A stretch of DNA of 18,697 nucleotides from assembly GCA_038229875.1 (NCBI GenBank), contig JBBROA010000083.1, positions 1 through 18,697 of the forward strand, read 5' to 3'. A program made the position numbers and the translations under genes. Shown in pieces: positions 1 through 6,620 of the stretch (its first letter is position 1; every line of letters begins with the position of its first letter). The notes under the pieces were generated by a model that worked only from the letters and a program-made list of their open reading frames with translations, was not told the DNA's origin and did not search any database. The stretch is from JALYUA01 sp038229875 (lineage in GTDB: Bacteria; Acidobacteriota; Thermoanaerobaculia; UBA5066; Gp7-AA6).

Positions 1-1
1 C

Positions 2-289
2 CGTTCAGGCGCGGAGGTCCTCTCGATCGACTGGCGCGTCCCGCTCGCCGAAGCCCGCCGCCGCGTGCCCGCGCTCGCGCTGCAGGGCAACCTCGACCCG
101 GGGATCCTGCTCGGCCAACCGGCCGAGGTCGAACGCCGCACCCGGGACATGGTGCGCGCCACCGGCGGGCGCGCGCATATCGTGAATCTCGGCCACGGCG
201 TGCTGCCTCCTTCTCGGATCGACTGCGTGGAAGCGTTCTTCGCCACCGCCCGCGAGCCGCTGCCCGTTCCCGAGGAGGTCCGACGATGA
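2..289 (+). CDS. hemE: Uroporphyrinogen decarboxylase, C-terminal part (5' end outside window)
   Basis: Only the last 95 codons are present; the frame is open to the window edge. The enzyme decarboxylates the four acetate side chains of uroporphyrinogen III to give coproporphyrinogen III in the cytoplasm. The fragment shows the family's C-terminal signature in order: a GAEVLSIDWRVPL segment, ALQGNLDPGIL, and INLGHGVLPP-like residues (read here as VNLGHGVLPP), which form the last strands and the His-containing loop of the HemE barrel. The next genes are hemN, hemH and hemG, which supports the assignment. The stop TGA (287-289) overlaps an ATG (286-288) that has a strong GAGGAGGT Shine-Dalgarno inside the hemE end (273-280). 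That ATG opens a tiny ORF leading to hemN. Nothing in the visible part looks damaged. Confidence 0.93.
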   Translation, partial: RSGAEVLSIDWRVPLAEARRRVPALALQGNLDPGILLGQPAEVERRTRDMVRATGGRAHIVNLGHGVLPPSRIDCVEAFFATAREPLPVPEEVRR

Positions 290-360
290 CGGACGCCGCG
301 GGCGCAATCGCCGCCCGGCCCGGCTTGCGCCACCGCGCGATCCCATCGAGGCGCGAGTGA
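286..360 (+). CDS. Putative 24-residue bridging mini-ORF between hemE and hemN
   Basis: A 24-codon ORF begins at an ATG overlapping the hemE stop as ATGA. It ends at a TGA (358-360) overlapping the hemN GTG start (357-359) as GTGA. A near-perfect Shine-Dalgarno, GAGGAGGT at 273-280, lies 5 nt before the ATG, whereas hemN has only a weak GAGG. The peptide begins MTDAAGAIAARPG and is Arg/Ala rich, with no recognised domain, signal or membrane segment. Its likely role, if translated, is to carry ribosomes from hemE into hemN. An alternative is that one indel separates this frame from hemN, so that hemN would have a 24-residue N-terminal extension. HemN proteins do not need one, because the conserved NVPGPRYTSYP segment already starts at residue 17. 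No function is claimed for the peptide. Confidence 0.4.
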   Translation: MTDAAGAIAARPGLRHRAIPSRRE

Positions 361-1748
361 GCGACGGCATCGGCCGTCTTCCGGTCGACCTTCTCCGGCG
401 CTACAACGTTCCTGGGCCCCGGTACACCTCCTACCCCACCGCTCCGGTGTGGAAGGAGGGCGTTGGAGCCCGCGACTACGAGGAGCTGCTCGTCGAGAGC
501 GGCGCAAATGCGCGGCCCCGGCCGCTCTCGCTCTACCTGCACCTCCCGTTCTGCGAGAAGCTCTGCTACTTCTGCGGCTGCACGGTCGTCATCACGGGAA
601 CGGAGCACCGGCTCGAGGACCCGTATCTCTCGACGCTCGCCCGCGAGATCGACTGGGTTGCCGAGCGGGCGGGCAAGGAGCGCGAGGTCGTTCAGCTCCA
701 TCTCGGCGGCGGCACCCCGACGTACTTCGCGCCCGAGAAGCTCGAGGCACTGCTCGCGCGGCTGCGCGACCGATTCGTCTTCTCTTCGGACGCCGAGCTC
801 GGCGTCGAAGTGGACCCCCGCGTGACGACCCCGGAACATCTCGCGGCGCTCGCTCGCGCGGGGTTCAACCGGCTCTCGATGGGAGTTCAGGACTTCGACC
901 CGCGGGTGCAGGCGGCCATCAACCGCATTCAGCCGTTCGACGACACCCGGCGGCTGATCGAAGACGCCCGGCGGCTGGGGTTCGCGAGCATCAACATGGA
1001 CCTGATCTACGGGCTCCCGCACCAGACCCCCGAGACCTTCGGCGCGACCATCGACCGCGTCCTGGAGATCGGGCCCGACCGTCTCGCCGTGTACTCGTAC
1101 GCGAACGTCCCTTGGATGAAGAAGCACCAGAAGATCCTGGAGCCGCACCTCCCGTCGGAATCCGAGAAGTTCGGAATCTTCCAGACCGCCCTCGAGCGCT
1201 TCCAGGACGCCGGGTTCGAATACATCGGCATGGACCACTTCGCGCGGCCGGACGACGAGCTCGCGCGCGCGCGCCGGAGCCGCACGCTGCACCGGAACTT
1301 CCAGGGTTACACCACCAAGGCCGGCACGGATCTGATCGGGATGGGCATGAGCGCTATCGGCGAGGTGGGCGACGGCTACGTGCAGAACGCCCGGGACCTC
1401 GGCCCCTATCGCGCGGCGGTAGAACGCGAGGGCGCGGCGACGTTCCGCGGGTTCCGGCTCTCGGCGGACGACCGGCTCCGCCGCAGCGTCATCCAGAGCC
1501 TCCTCTGCCACGGCGTCATCGTGAAGTCCGAGATCGAAAGGGAGCACGGGATCTGTTGTTTCGACGACACCTTCGCCGACGCTCTCGAACGGCTTCGTCC
1601 GTGCGCGGACGACGGCCTGGTCGAGCTCCTGCCGGCCGAGATCCGGGCGACACCGGCGGGCCGCGTCTTCCTCCGGAACCTGGCCATGCCGTTCGACGCG
1701 TATCTCTCGGCCCCGGCGGAACGCCCGGTGTTCTCGAGGACGCTGTGA
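357..1748 (+). CDS. hemN: Oxygen-independent coproporphyrinogen III dehydrogenase (radical SAM)
   Basis: This 463-residue cytoplasmic enzyme oxidatively decarboxylates two propionates of coproporphyrinogen III to vinyls, giving protoporphyrinogen IX with S-adenosylmethionine and no oxygen. The length matches true HemN (about 455-460) rather than the shorter HemW. Residues 17-27 read NVPGPRYTSYP, the HemN N-terminal signature. The radical-SAM cluster motif CX3CX2C lies at Cys66, Cys70 and Cys73, followed by Cys75 (FCEKLCYFCGC), with the conserved Tyr60 six residues ahead, as in E. coli HemN. GGGTPT at 117-122 is the SAM-binding motif and GVEVDPR follows. The fourth cysteine (CGC) separates HemN from HemW. 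Start: GTG at 357 with a weak GAGG, overlapping the stop of the upstream mini-ORF, so translation is probably coupled. It is followed by another mini-ORF and hemH. Confidence 0.96.
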   Translation: MSDGIGRLPVDLLRRYNVPGPRYTSYPTAPVWKEGVGARDYEELLVESGANARPRPLSLYLHLPFCEKLCYFCGCTVVITGTEHRLEDPYLSTLAREIDWVAERAGKEREVVQLHLGGGTPTYFAPEKLEALLARLRDRFVFSSDAELGVEVDPRVTTPEHLAALARAGFNRLSMGVQDFDPRVQAAINRIQPFDDTRRLIEDARRLGFASINMDLIYGLPHQTPETFGATIDRVLEIGPDRLAVYSYANVPWMKKHQKILEPHLPSESEKFGIFQTALERFQDAGFEYIGMDHFARPDDELARARRSRTLHRNFQGYTTKAGTDLIGMGMSAIGEVGDGYVQNARDLGPYRAAVEREGAATFRGFRLSADDRLRRSVIQSLLCHGVIVKSEIEREHGICCFDDTFADALERLRPCADDGLVELLPAEIRATPAGRVFLRNLAMPFDAYLSAPAERPVFSRTL

Positions 1749-1804
1749 AGGCTGTGAACGCCGTGACGCGCCCGCTGGCGTCAGCCCGGCGACATTCCCG
1801 ATGA
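1745..1804 (+). CDS. Putative 19-residue bridging mini-ORF between hemN and hemH
   Basis: This 19-codon ORF starts at GTG 1745-1747, overlapping the hemN stop (1746-1748) as GTGA. It ends at TGA 1802-1804, overlapping the hemH ATG (1801-1803) as ATGA. A GAGGA Shine-Dalgarno-like stretch at 1736-1740 lies 4 nt before the GTG, while hemH itself has no purine-rich stretch upstream. The peptide is VKAVNAVTRPLASARRHSR, basic and without a recognised domain. The first 27 nt are three imperfect copies of a 9-bp unit (GCTGTGAAG, GCTGTGAAC, GCCGTGACG). The layout repeats the hemE/hemN junction exactly, which suggests translational coupling across the 52-nt gap rather than a functional peptide. It could also be chance. 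Confidence 0.35.
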   Translation: MKAVNAVTRPLASARRHSR

Positions 1805-2796
1805 ACTCTCGCGCGATCCTGTTTCTCCAGCTGGGCGGCCCCGAGACGCTAGACGACGTGCCGGGTTTCCTGTACCGGCTGTTCTCCGACCCGGACGTGA
1901 TTCGCGTCCGGCCAGCGATTCTCCGCAAGGCAATCGCCGGGTCGATCGCGCTTGCGCGGAAGAAAGCGTCGCGGGAGCTGTATCGGGCGATCGGCGGCGG
2001 GTCTCCGATCCGGCGGCTGACCGATCAGCAGGCGGCGGGAGTCGAACGGAGGCTCGCGCAGCTCGGCCGTGCGATTCCGGTGAAGACGGCGATGACCTGT
2101 TCCGCTCCGCTCGTCGAGGACGTGGTCCGCGAGCTCGCCCGCTCCGGTGTGGACCGTTTTCTGGCGGTGCCCCTGTATCCGCAATATTCCCTGACCACCA
2201 CGAAGGGCGCGCTCGAGCGATCCCGCGAAGCGGTCCGCCGCTTTGCGCCCGGCGCCAGGCTCTTCGAGATGTGCTCCTGGCCGACCCATCCCCTGTTCGT
2301 GCAGGCGCACGCGGACTCGATCGCCGCTGAGATGGCGAAGTTTCCGGATCCCCGTCCCGAGGCGGTCCACCTCCTCTTTTCGGCGCACTCGATCCCGAAG
2401 AAGCTGGTGACCCGCGAAGGCGATCCGTACCAGAAAGAAGTCGAGGCCTCCGTCGCCGCGATCGCCGAGCGGCTCGGCGGACGATCGCCGCGCTCCCTCG
2501 CGTACCAGTCGAAGCTGGGTCCCATCGAGTGGCTCGGGCCTCAGACGCTCGACGTGCTCGGGACGCTCGGGCGCGCGGGAGTGTCGCAGGTCCTCGTCAT
2601 CCCGATCGCGTTCGTGACCGACCATGTGGAGACGCTCTACGAGGTCGATCAGCTCTTCGGAGACGCCGCGCGGGCCGCAGGGATCGCGCACTTCCGCCGG
2701 ACGCCCGGGTTGAACGACGATCCGACGTTTCTCTCGGCGCTGGAAAACATCGTTCTGTCACAGCCGGATTTCTGGGCCGACGCGCCCGCCGCCTGA
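1801..2796 (+). CDS. hemH: Ferrochelatase
   Basis: A 331-residue ferrochelatase, normal length for bacterial HemH, that inserts Fe2+ into protoporphyrin IX in the last step of heme synthesis. Visible family motifs are LQLGGPETLDDVPGFLYRLF near the N-terminus, IGGGSPI at 64-70, PLYPQYS at 124-130, FSAHSIP at 193-199 with the invariant metal-binding His196, QSKLGPIEWLGPQT at 236-249, and IPIAFVTDHVETLYEVD at 267-283, whose Glu277 is the second key active-site residue. One oddity is that the usual MRYWHP-like stretch (RYVHP in the human enzyme) reads MTCSAP at 98-103, so the Arg, aromatic and His residues are all replaced. No cysteine-rich 2Fe-2S tail is present. The ATG at 1801 lacks a Shine-Dalgarno but overlaps the stop of the upstream mini-ORF. 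hemG follows after a 1-nt gap. Confidence 0.95.
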   Translation: MNSRAILFLQLGGPETLDDVPGFLYRLFSDPDVIRVRPAILRKAIAGSIALARKKASRELYRAIGGGSPIRRLTDQQAAGVERRLAQLGRAIPVKTAMTCSAPLVEDVVRELARSGVDRFLAVPLYPQYSLTTTKGALERSREAVRRFAPGARLFEMCSWPTHPLFVQAHADSIAAEMAKFPDPRPEAVHLLFSAHSIPKKLVTREGDPYQKEVEASVAAIAERLGGRSPRSLAYQSKLGPIEWLGPQTLDVLGTLGRAGVSQVLVIPIAFVTDHVETLYEVDQLFGDAARAAGIAHFRRTPGLNDDPTFLSALENIVLSQPDFWADAPAA

Positions 2797-2797
2797 C

Positions 2798-4174
2798 GTG
2801 ACGACCGTCGTGGTCGGCGCCGGGCTCGCGGGTCTCGTCTGCGCTCGCTCACTCGCTTCCGGCGGAGAAGACGTCCGCGTGCTGGAGCGTTCAGATCGCC
2901 CGGGCGGGGTCGTACGAACGGAACACCGCGAGGGCTTTCTCCTGGAGCTCGGGCCGAACACGGTCCGTCCGACGCCGGAACTGCTCGCGATCGTCCGCGA
3001 CCTCGGCCTCGAGTCCGAAATGCTTTTCTCCAGCCCGCGCCTGCCCCGGTACATCGACTGGAACGGAGCGCTGCATGCGCTGCCCTCCTCTGCCCTGGCG
3101 CTCGCGCGAACGCGCCTGCTTTCCCGCGCGGGGAAGATGCGGCTCCTGCGCGAGCCCTTCGTTCGCCGCGCGGCGCTCGCGTCGCCTCCCGAAAGCGTGC
3201 GGGCGTTCTTCACCCGTCGGATGGGCCCCGAAGTCGCGGACCGCTTCATCGCGCCGTTCGTCTCGGGGGTATTCGCCGGCGATCCGTCGCGGCTCTCGGC
3301 CTCGGACGCGTTCCCGACGCTGGCGCGCGGCGAGCGCCGGCACGGAAGCCTCCTGGCGACGGCGATCGCGGCGGTGCGCGGGCGCGACCGGTCCGCTCGC
3401 CGATCAGGGCCGCGCGGCCTCCTCTCCTTCCGGAGCGGGCTCGAGACGCTGCCGCGAGCGCTCGCCGCCTCGCTCGGGGATCGCCTCGTGGCCGGGACTT
3501 CGGTCGAATCGATCTCGCGGGAGAGGGACGGGTGGGCCGTGCGGAGCTCCAGCGGCACGATGCGGGCAGATCGGGTGATCCTCGCGTGCGCGGCGGCCGA
3601 GAGCGCGCGTTTCGTGCGCGAGTTCGACGCGGAAGCCGCCGTCGCGCTCTCCTCGATCCCGTACCCGCCCGTCGCGGTCATGCACTTTTCATGGCGGGCG
3701 GAAGCCCTCCGCGCGCCTCTCGCCGGGTTCGGCCACCTCGTCGTTCCGGCGCCGGGGCACCGCGTTCTCGGAGCCGTCTGGAGCTCGAGCCTGTTCCCGG
3801 GCCGGGCTCCGGAGGGACAGACGCTGGTCACGGCATTCGCGGGCGGCGCCACGGACCCCGCGTCGGCGCGCCTCTCCGACGAAGATCTCGAGACGATCGC
3901 GGCGCGCGAGCTCTCCGAGACCCTCGGGGCGACGTCCCCGCCGCGGCTCGTCGCCCTGACCCGGTGGCCCCGCGCGATTCCGCAGTACGAGATCGGTCAC
4001 GGGCACCGCATGGGGGTTCTGGCGCGCGCGGAAGCGCGATGGCCGGGGCTCGTTTTCCTGGGCGCCTACCGCGGAGGGATCTCGGTGGGCGACGTCGTGA
4101 AGAACGCGCTCGAGGTTCTTCCCGCGGACCGCGCGGAGACGCACGCGCCCGAATTGACGGGGCGCCTGCGGTGA
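2798..4174 (+). CDS. hemG: Protoporphyrinogen oxidase (FAD-dependent, HemG/HemY type)
   Basis: A 458-residue FAD flavoprotein that oxidises protoporphyrinogen IX to protoporphyrin IX by six electrons, usually with O2, at the membrane surface. The N-terminus is the Rossmann FAD motif VVVGAGLAGL (Gly7, Gly9, Gly12), followed by the ribose-binding Glu30 and then RPGGVVRT and LELGPNT, typical of the amine-oxidase/PPOX fold. The C-terminal FAD-contact motif reads LGAYRGGISVGDVV, starting near residue 421. The length equals the 450-480 residues normal for HemY. GTG at 2798 is 1 nt after the hemH stop, so expression is coupled. With HemN upstream, the route runs through protoporphyrin. A coproporphyrinogen oxidase role (CgoX, with HemQ) is less likely because HemN sits in the same operon. 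The older name hemY is equally used. Confidence 0.93.
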   Translation: MTTVVVGAGLAGLVCARSLASGGEDVRVLERSDRPGGVVRTEHREGFLLELGPNTVRPTPELLAIVRDLGLESEMLFSSPRLPRYIDWNGALHALPSSALALARTRLLSRAGKMRLLREPFVRRAALASPPESVRAFFTRRMGPEVADRFIAPFVSGVFAGDPSRLSASDAFPTLARGERRHGSLLATAIAAVRGRDRSARRSGPRGLLSFRSGLETLPRALAASLGDRLVAGTSVESISRERDGWAVRSSSGTMRADRVILACAAAESARFVREFDAEAAVALSSIPYPPVAVMHFSWRAEALRAPLAGFGHLVVPAPGHRVLGAVWSSSLFPGRAPEGQTLVTAFAGGATDPASARLSDEDLETIAARELSETLGATSPPRLVALTRWPRAIPQYEIGHGHRMGVLARAEARWPGLVFLGAYRGGISVGDVVKNALEVLPADRAETHAPELTGRLR

Positions 4175-4184
4175 GGTCCTCGAC

Positions 4185-5213
4185 GTGGCGCTGACGATCC
4201 GGACCGAACGCCTGAGAAAGGTCTATACGTCGGCGCCGCCGTCCGCCTCCGCCGGGCGGGGAATCGCGGGCGCCCCGTTCGCGTGGCGGGGAGCGTCCGC
4301 GCGGCGGCAGAAGGTCGAGATCGTCGCACTGGACGACCTGACACTGTCGGTCGGCGCCGGCGAGATCTTCGGCCTCCTCGGCCCGAACGGGGCCGGGAAG
4401 TCGACCACCGTGGGCATCCTGACGACGCGGGTAAGGCCGACAGGAGGACGGGCGTGGATCGGCGAGGAGGAGGTCTGGAAGAAGCGCGTTTCCGTCAAAC
4501 GGCGGATCGGGGTCGTCCCGCAGCGGCCGAACCTCGACTTCGCTCTGACCGCGCGCGAGATCCTCCTCTTTCACGGCGCGTATTTCGGGATCGCGCCCGG
4601 CGAGCGGCAAGCGCGCGCGCGCCTGCTTCTCGAACGGTTTCAGCTGACTGACCGCGCGGACCAGCTCGTCGTCGGCTTTTCCGGCGGGATGATGCAGCGG
4701 CTGTCGATCGCCCGCGCGATGATGCACGAGCCGGACGTGCTTTTCCTCGATGAACCATCGTCGGGGCTCGACCCGCAGACGCGGCTCCTCCTCTGGGAGA
4801 TCGTGCGGGAGTACGGGGCTCGCGGCCGCACGATCGTGCTCACGACCCACAACATGGAAGAGGCCGACGACCTCTGCGGGCGCGTCGCGATCGTGGACCA
4901 CGGCCGGGTGATCGCGCTCGGGTCGCCGGAAGAGCTCAAAGCCACGATCCCGGGCGGACATCTCATCCGCCTGCAGATTTCGCCTCGCACACCCGAGCTG
5001 CTGTCCTCGCTGTCGCAGGCGCAGGGGGTCACCGAGGTCCGGCCGGTCGGCGCCTCGGGGGCGGACGTGTACGCCGACCGCGGCGGGCCTCTGGTGCCGG
5101 ATCTCTTAAACCGCGTTCTGGCCGGCGGAGCGGTCGTCTCCGACGTGCACATCTCGGAGCCGTCGCTCGAGAACCTGTTCCTCCACCACACGGGCCGGAG
5201 CCTCCGGGACTAA
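4185..5213 (+). CDS. ABC-2-type exporter, ATP-binding subunit (DrrA-like)
   Basis: The 342-residue ATPase of a two-gene export system. Motifs in order: Walker A GPNGAGKST at 66-74, Q-loop VPQ at 111-113, signature FSGGM at 165-169, Walker B VLFLDEP at 185-191, D-loop SGLD, and H-loop His222. The tail of about 90 residues ends PSLENLFLHHTGRSLRD, the C-terminal domain (DUF4162-like) found on DrrA and CcmA-type drug and polysaccharide exporters. An unusual Ala/Gly/Ser/Arg-rich insert of about 33 residues (roughly 16-48) separates the first strand (RTERLRKVYTS) from VALDDLTLSV. GTG 4185 has GAGGT 7 nt upstream (4173-4177) and lies 10 nt after hemG. The cargo is unknown. Export of a heme-related compound would fit the operon but is inference. 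The permease follows after 3 nt. Confidence 0.92.
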   Translation: MALTIRTERLRKVYTSAPPSASAGRGIAGAPFAWRGASARRQKVEIVALDDLTLSVGAGEIFGLLGPNGAGKSTTVGILTTRVRPTGGRAWIGEEEVWKKRVSVKRRIGVVPQRPNLDFALTAREILLFHGAYFGIAPGERQARARLLLERFQLTDRADQLVVGFSGGMMQRLSIARAMMHEPDVLFLDEPSSGLDPQTRLLLWEIVREYGARGRTIVLTTHNMEEADDLCGRVAIVDHGRVIALGSPEELKATIPGGHLIRLQISPRTPELLSSLSQAQGVTEVRPVGASGADVYADRGGPLVPDLLNRVLAGGAVVSDVHISEPSLENLFLHHTGRSLRD

Positions 5214-5216
5214 GCC

Positions 5217-5984
5217 ATGAGTCGCACCTTCTTTGCGCTGCTCGCCCGGGACGCGCACGTCGCGCGGCGAAATTTCGTCCCGCTCCTGCTTCAGACTCTG
5301 CTGCAGCCCATGCTGCTCGTGTTCGTGTTCGGCCGCGTTCTCACGACGAGCGGGTTCATGCCGATGGAGTACAAGAGCCTCCTGCTTCCCGGCATCATCG
5401 CGCTCTCGATGATGCTCGCCGGGATCCAGGCGGTCGCCATGCCGGTCATCTCGGAATTCCAGTTCACGAAGGAGATCGAAGACCGCCTGCTCGCGCCGAT
5501 CGAGGTCGAGTGGGTGGCCGTCGAGAAGATCTTCGCCGGGATGATCCAGGCGCTCGTCGCCGGGCTCGTCGTCCTCCCGGCCGCCTGGCTCATCATGGGA
5601 CGCGGCGTCGCGCTGACGCTGCAGCATCCCGTGTATTTCGCCGTGCTCTGCCTGGGAGTCGCGCTGCTGTCCTCCGCGATCGGATTGACGCTCGGGTGCT
5701 CGATCGGGCAGACGCAGATCGGGCTGATGTTCAGCCTGGTCCTCGCGCCGATGATCTTTTTCGGCTGCACCTACTACCCGTGGAGCGCGCTCGAGAAGTT
5801 TCCGATTCTGCAGAAAGCGGTCCTGTTGAACCCGATGGTCTATTCGAGCGAGGGCCTCCGCTCGGCTCTGGTTCCGCAGTTCCGACATCTGCCCTTCGCG
5901 GGCGTAGCGGCCGGCTTGCTTCTGTTCAACGCGCTCTTCGTCACGCTCGGAATCGTGCAGTTCCGGCGGAAGGCGGTTTTATGA
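5217..5984 (+). CDS. ABC-2-type exporter, permease subunit
   Basis: A 255-residue integral membrane protein with six predicted hydrophobic segments, near residues 20-42, 54-77, 106-127, 141-161, 169-189 and 226-250. This is the classic ABC-2 membrane domain. The stretch FFGCTYYPWSAL at 181-192, followed by LNPMVYSSEGLRSAL, is the ABC-2 signature seen in NodJ, DrrB and related exporters. With the preceding ATPase it should form a 2+2 complex in the inner membrane. The start ATG is 3 nt after the ATPase stop and no strong Shine-Dalgarno is visible, so coupling is likely. This is the last gene of the plus-strand operon; the repeat-rich convergent gap follows immediately. The substrate cannot be read from the sequence. 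Confidence 0.9.
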   Translation: MSRTFFALLARDAHVARRNFVPLLLQTLLQPMLLVFVFGRVLTTSGFMPMEYKSLLLPGIIALSMMLAGIQAVAMPVISEFQFTKEIEDRLLAPIEVEWVAVEKIFAGMIQALVAGLVVLPAAWLIMGRGVALTLQHPVYFAVLCLGVALLSSAIGLTLGCSIGQTQIGLMFSLVLAPMIFFGCTYYPWSALEKFPILQKAVLLNPMVYSSEGLRSALVPQFRHLPFAGVAAGLLLFNALFVTLGIVQFRRKAVL

Positions 5985-5985
5985 G

Positions 5986-6076
5986 GGGTGAGGCGTTAGG
6001 GGCTAGGCGTTAGGCGGAGGGCGAAGGGCGGAGGGCGGAGGGCGGGAAGGACTCGGTCCGCCCTCACGCCTCACCC
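5986..6076. repeat. Interrupted inverted repeat in convergent intergenic region (possible bidirectional terminator)
   Basis: The left arms GGGTGAGGCGT (5986-5996) and GAGGGCGG (6038-6045) are perfect complements of two contiguous right arms, ACGCCTCACCC (6066-6076) and CCGCCCTC (6058-6065). The 41-nt interruption on the left holds a 10-bp direct repeat, AGGCGTTAGG (5991-6000 and 6005-6014), and most of a heptad array. The element lies between the convergent stops of the ABC permease (5984) and the cytochrome c gene (6104). It could terminate transcription from both sides, although neither side has a T-run. It could equally be a dispersed palindromic repeat. Confidence 0.6.
6013..6047 (+). repeat. 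Heptad tandem repeat GGCGGAG x5 with G-quadruplex motif
   Basis: Five consecutive 7-bp units read GGCGGAG, GGCGAAG, GGCGGAG, GGCGGAG and GGCGGGA. They place GGG runs at 6019-6021, 6026-6028, 6033-6035 and 6040-6042, each separated by exactly 4 nt, which is a canonical four-tract G-quadruplex motif on the plus strand. The array sits just past the ABC permease stop. It may be a slippage-prone simple repeat or a transcription roadblock. Confidence 0.75.
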
Positions 6077-6103
6077 TGCACGCCTGACCTCCCACCGCCT
6101 CCG

Positions 6104-6610
6104 TCACTCGTTTCCCTTCAGCGCCTTCTGTTCCTCGGCGCTCAGTTCGGGCAGATGGCGCAGGAACGCGACGATCTGCCAGATCTGTTCGGGCTTGTGG
6201 GTGGGCGAGAACGCCGGCATTCCCGTGGTCCGAATACCGTTGGCGACCAGCCAGTAGAGCTCGCCGTCCGGCCGCGCCTGGACGCGCGGCAGCGTCAGAT
6301 CGGGCGCCGGCGGGTTCAGGCCCATGCCGAGCTCCGCCGGATCGACGCCGGGCGCGCCATGGCACATGACGCAGTTCTCGCGGTAGTGCGGGAGGCCCGT
6401 CTTCCAGGTCTCCGGTGCGGCCGGCTGCGGGTTCTTCGCCGACGGCGCGCGGCGCGCGACCGATCGATTCAATGCGAATTGCGCCACGCGCGTTTCGAGC
6501 CGGGAGGGACTCGCGGTCGCGGCGACGTTGTATCCGCCGGTTCCCACGACGCCGGCGATGATCAGTCCGACCAGAAAAAACCCGAACAGCATCCCCGAGA
6601 AGAATCGCAT
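6104..6610 (-). CDS. Membrane-anchored c-type cytochrome (single heme)
   Basis: A 168-residue protein with an uncleaved or signal-type hydrophobic segment at 5-23 and a periplasmic domain. The heme-attachment motif CVMCH is at 80-84. The likely distal axial Met131 is in GIRTTGMPAF, followed by a C-terminal helix IWQIVAFLRHLPELS, typical of small class I cytochromes of the CcoP/c6-like group. It should shuttle electrons on the outer face of the inner membrane. The start ATG at 6610 was chosen over an ATG 12 codons upstream because it has AAGGAG 5 nt before it and begins the hydrophobic segment. It lies 10 nt after the CDF gene stop and closes a four-gene minus-strand operon. The redox partner is unknown; the molybdenum enzyme of the operon appears cytoplasmic and so is not an obvious direct partner. 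Confidence 0.92.
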   Translation of the reverse strand: MRFFSGMLFGFFLVGLIIAGVVGTGGYNVAATASPSRLETRVAQFALNRSVARRAPSAKNPQPAAPETWKTGLPHYRENCVMCHGAPGVDPAELGMGLNPPAPDLTLPRVQARPDGELYWLVANGIRTTGMPAFSPTHKPEQIWQIVAFLRHLPELSAEEQKALKGNE

Positions 6611-6620
6611 TCCGGCTCCT

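Noticed and set aside
449..1804. 451-codon frame overlapping hemN in another plus frame
   Set aside because: A shadow of hemN; only its last 20 codons, which cover the hemN-hemH gap, are of interest and are reported separately.
4171..4194. 7-codon ORF overlapping the hemG stop (GTGA) and the ABC ATPase start
   Set aside because: It ends 7 nt past the ATPase start codon rather than on it, and the ATPase has its own GAGGT site, so it does not match the two bridging ORFs.
2758..4961. Long open frames on the minus strand opposite hemG and the ABC ATPase
   Set aside because: Their translations are Arg/Pro/Ser-rich with no domain, and they lie antisense to genes with clear motifs; this is typical of high-GC codon bias.
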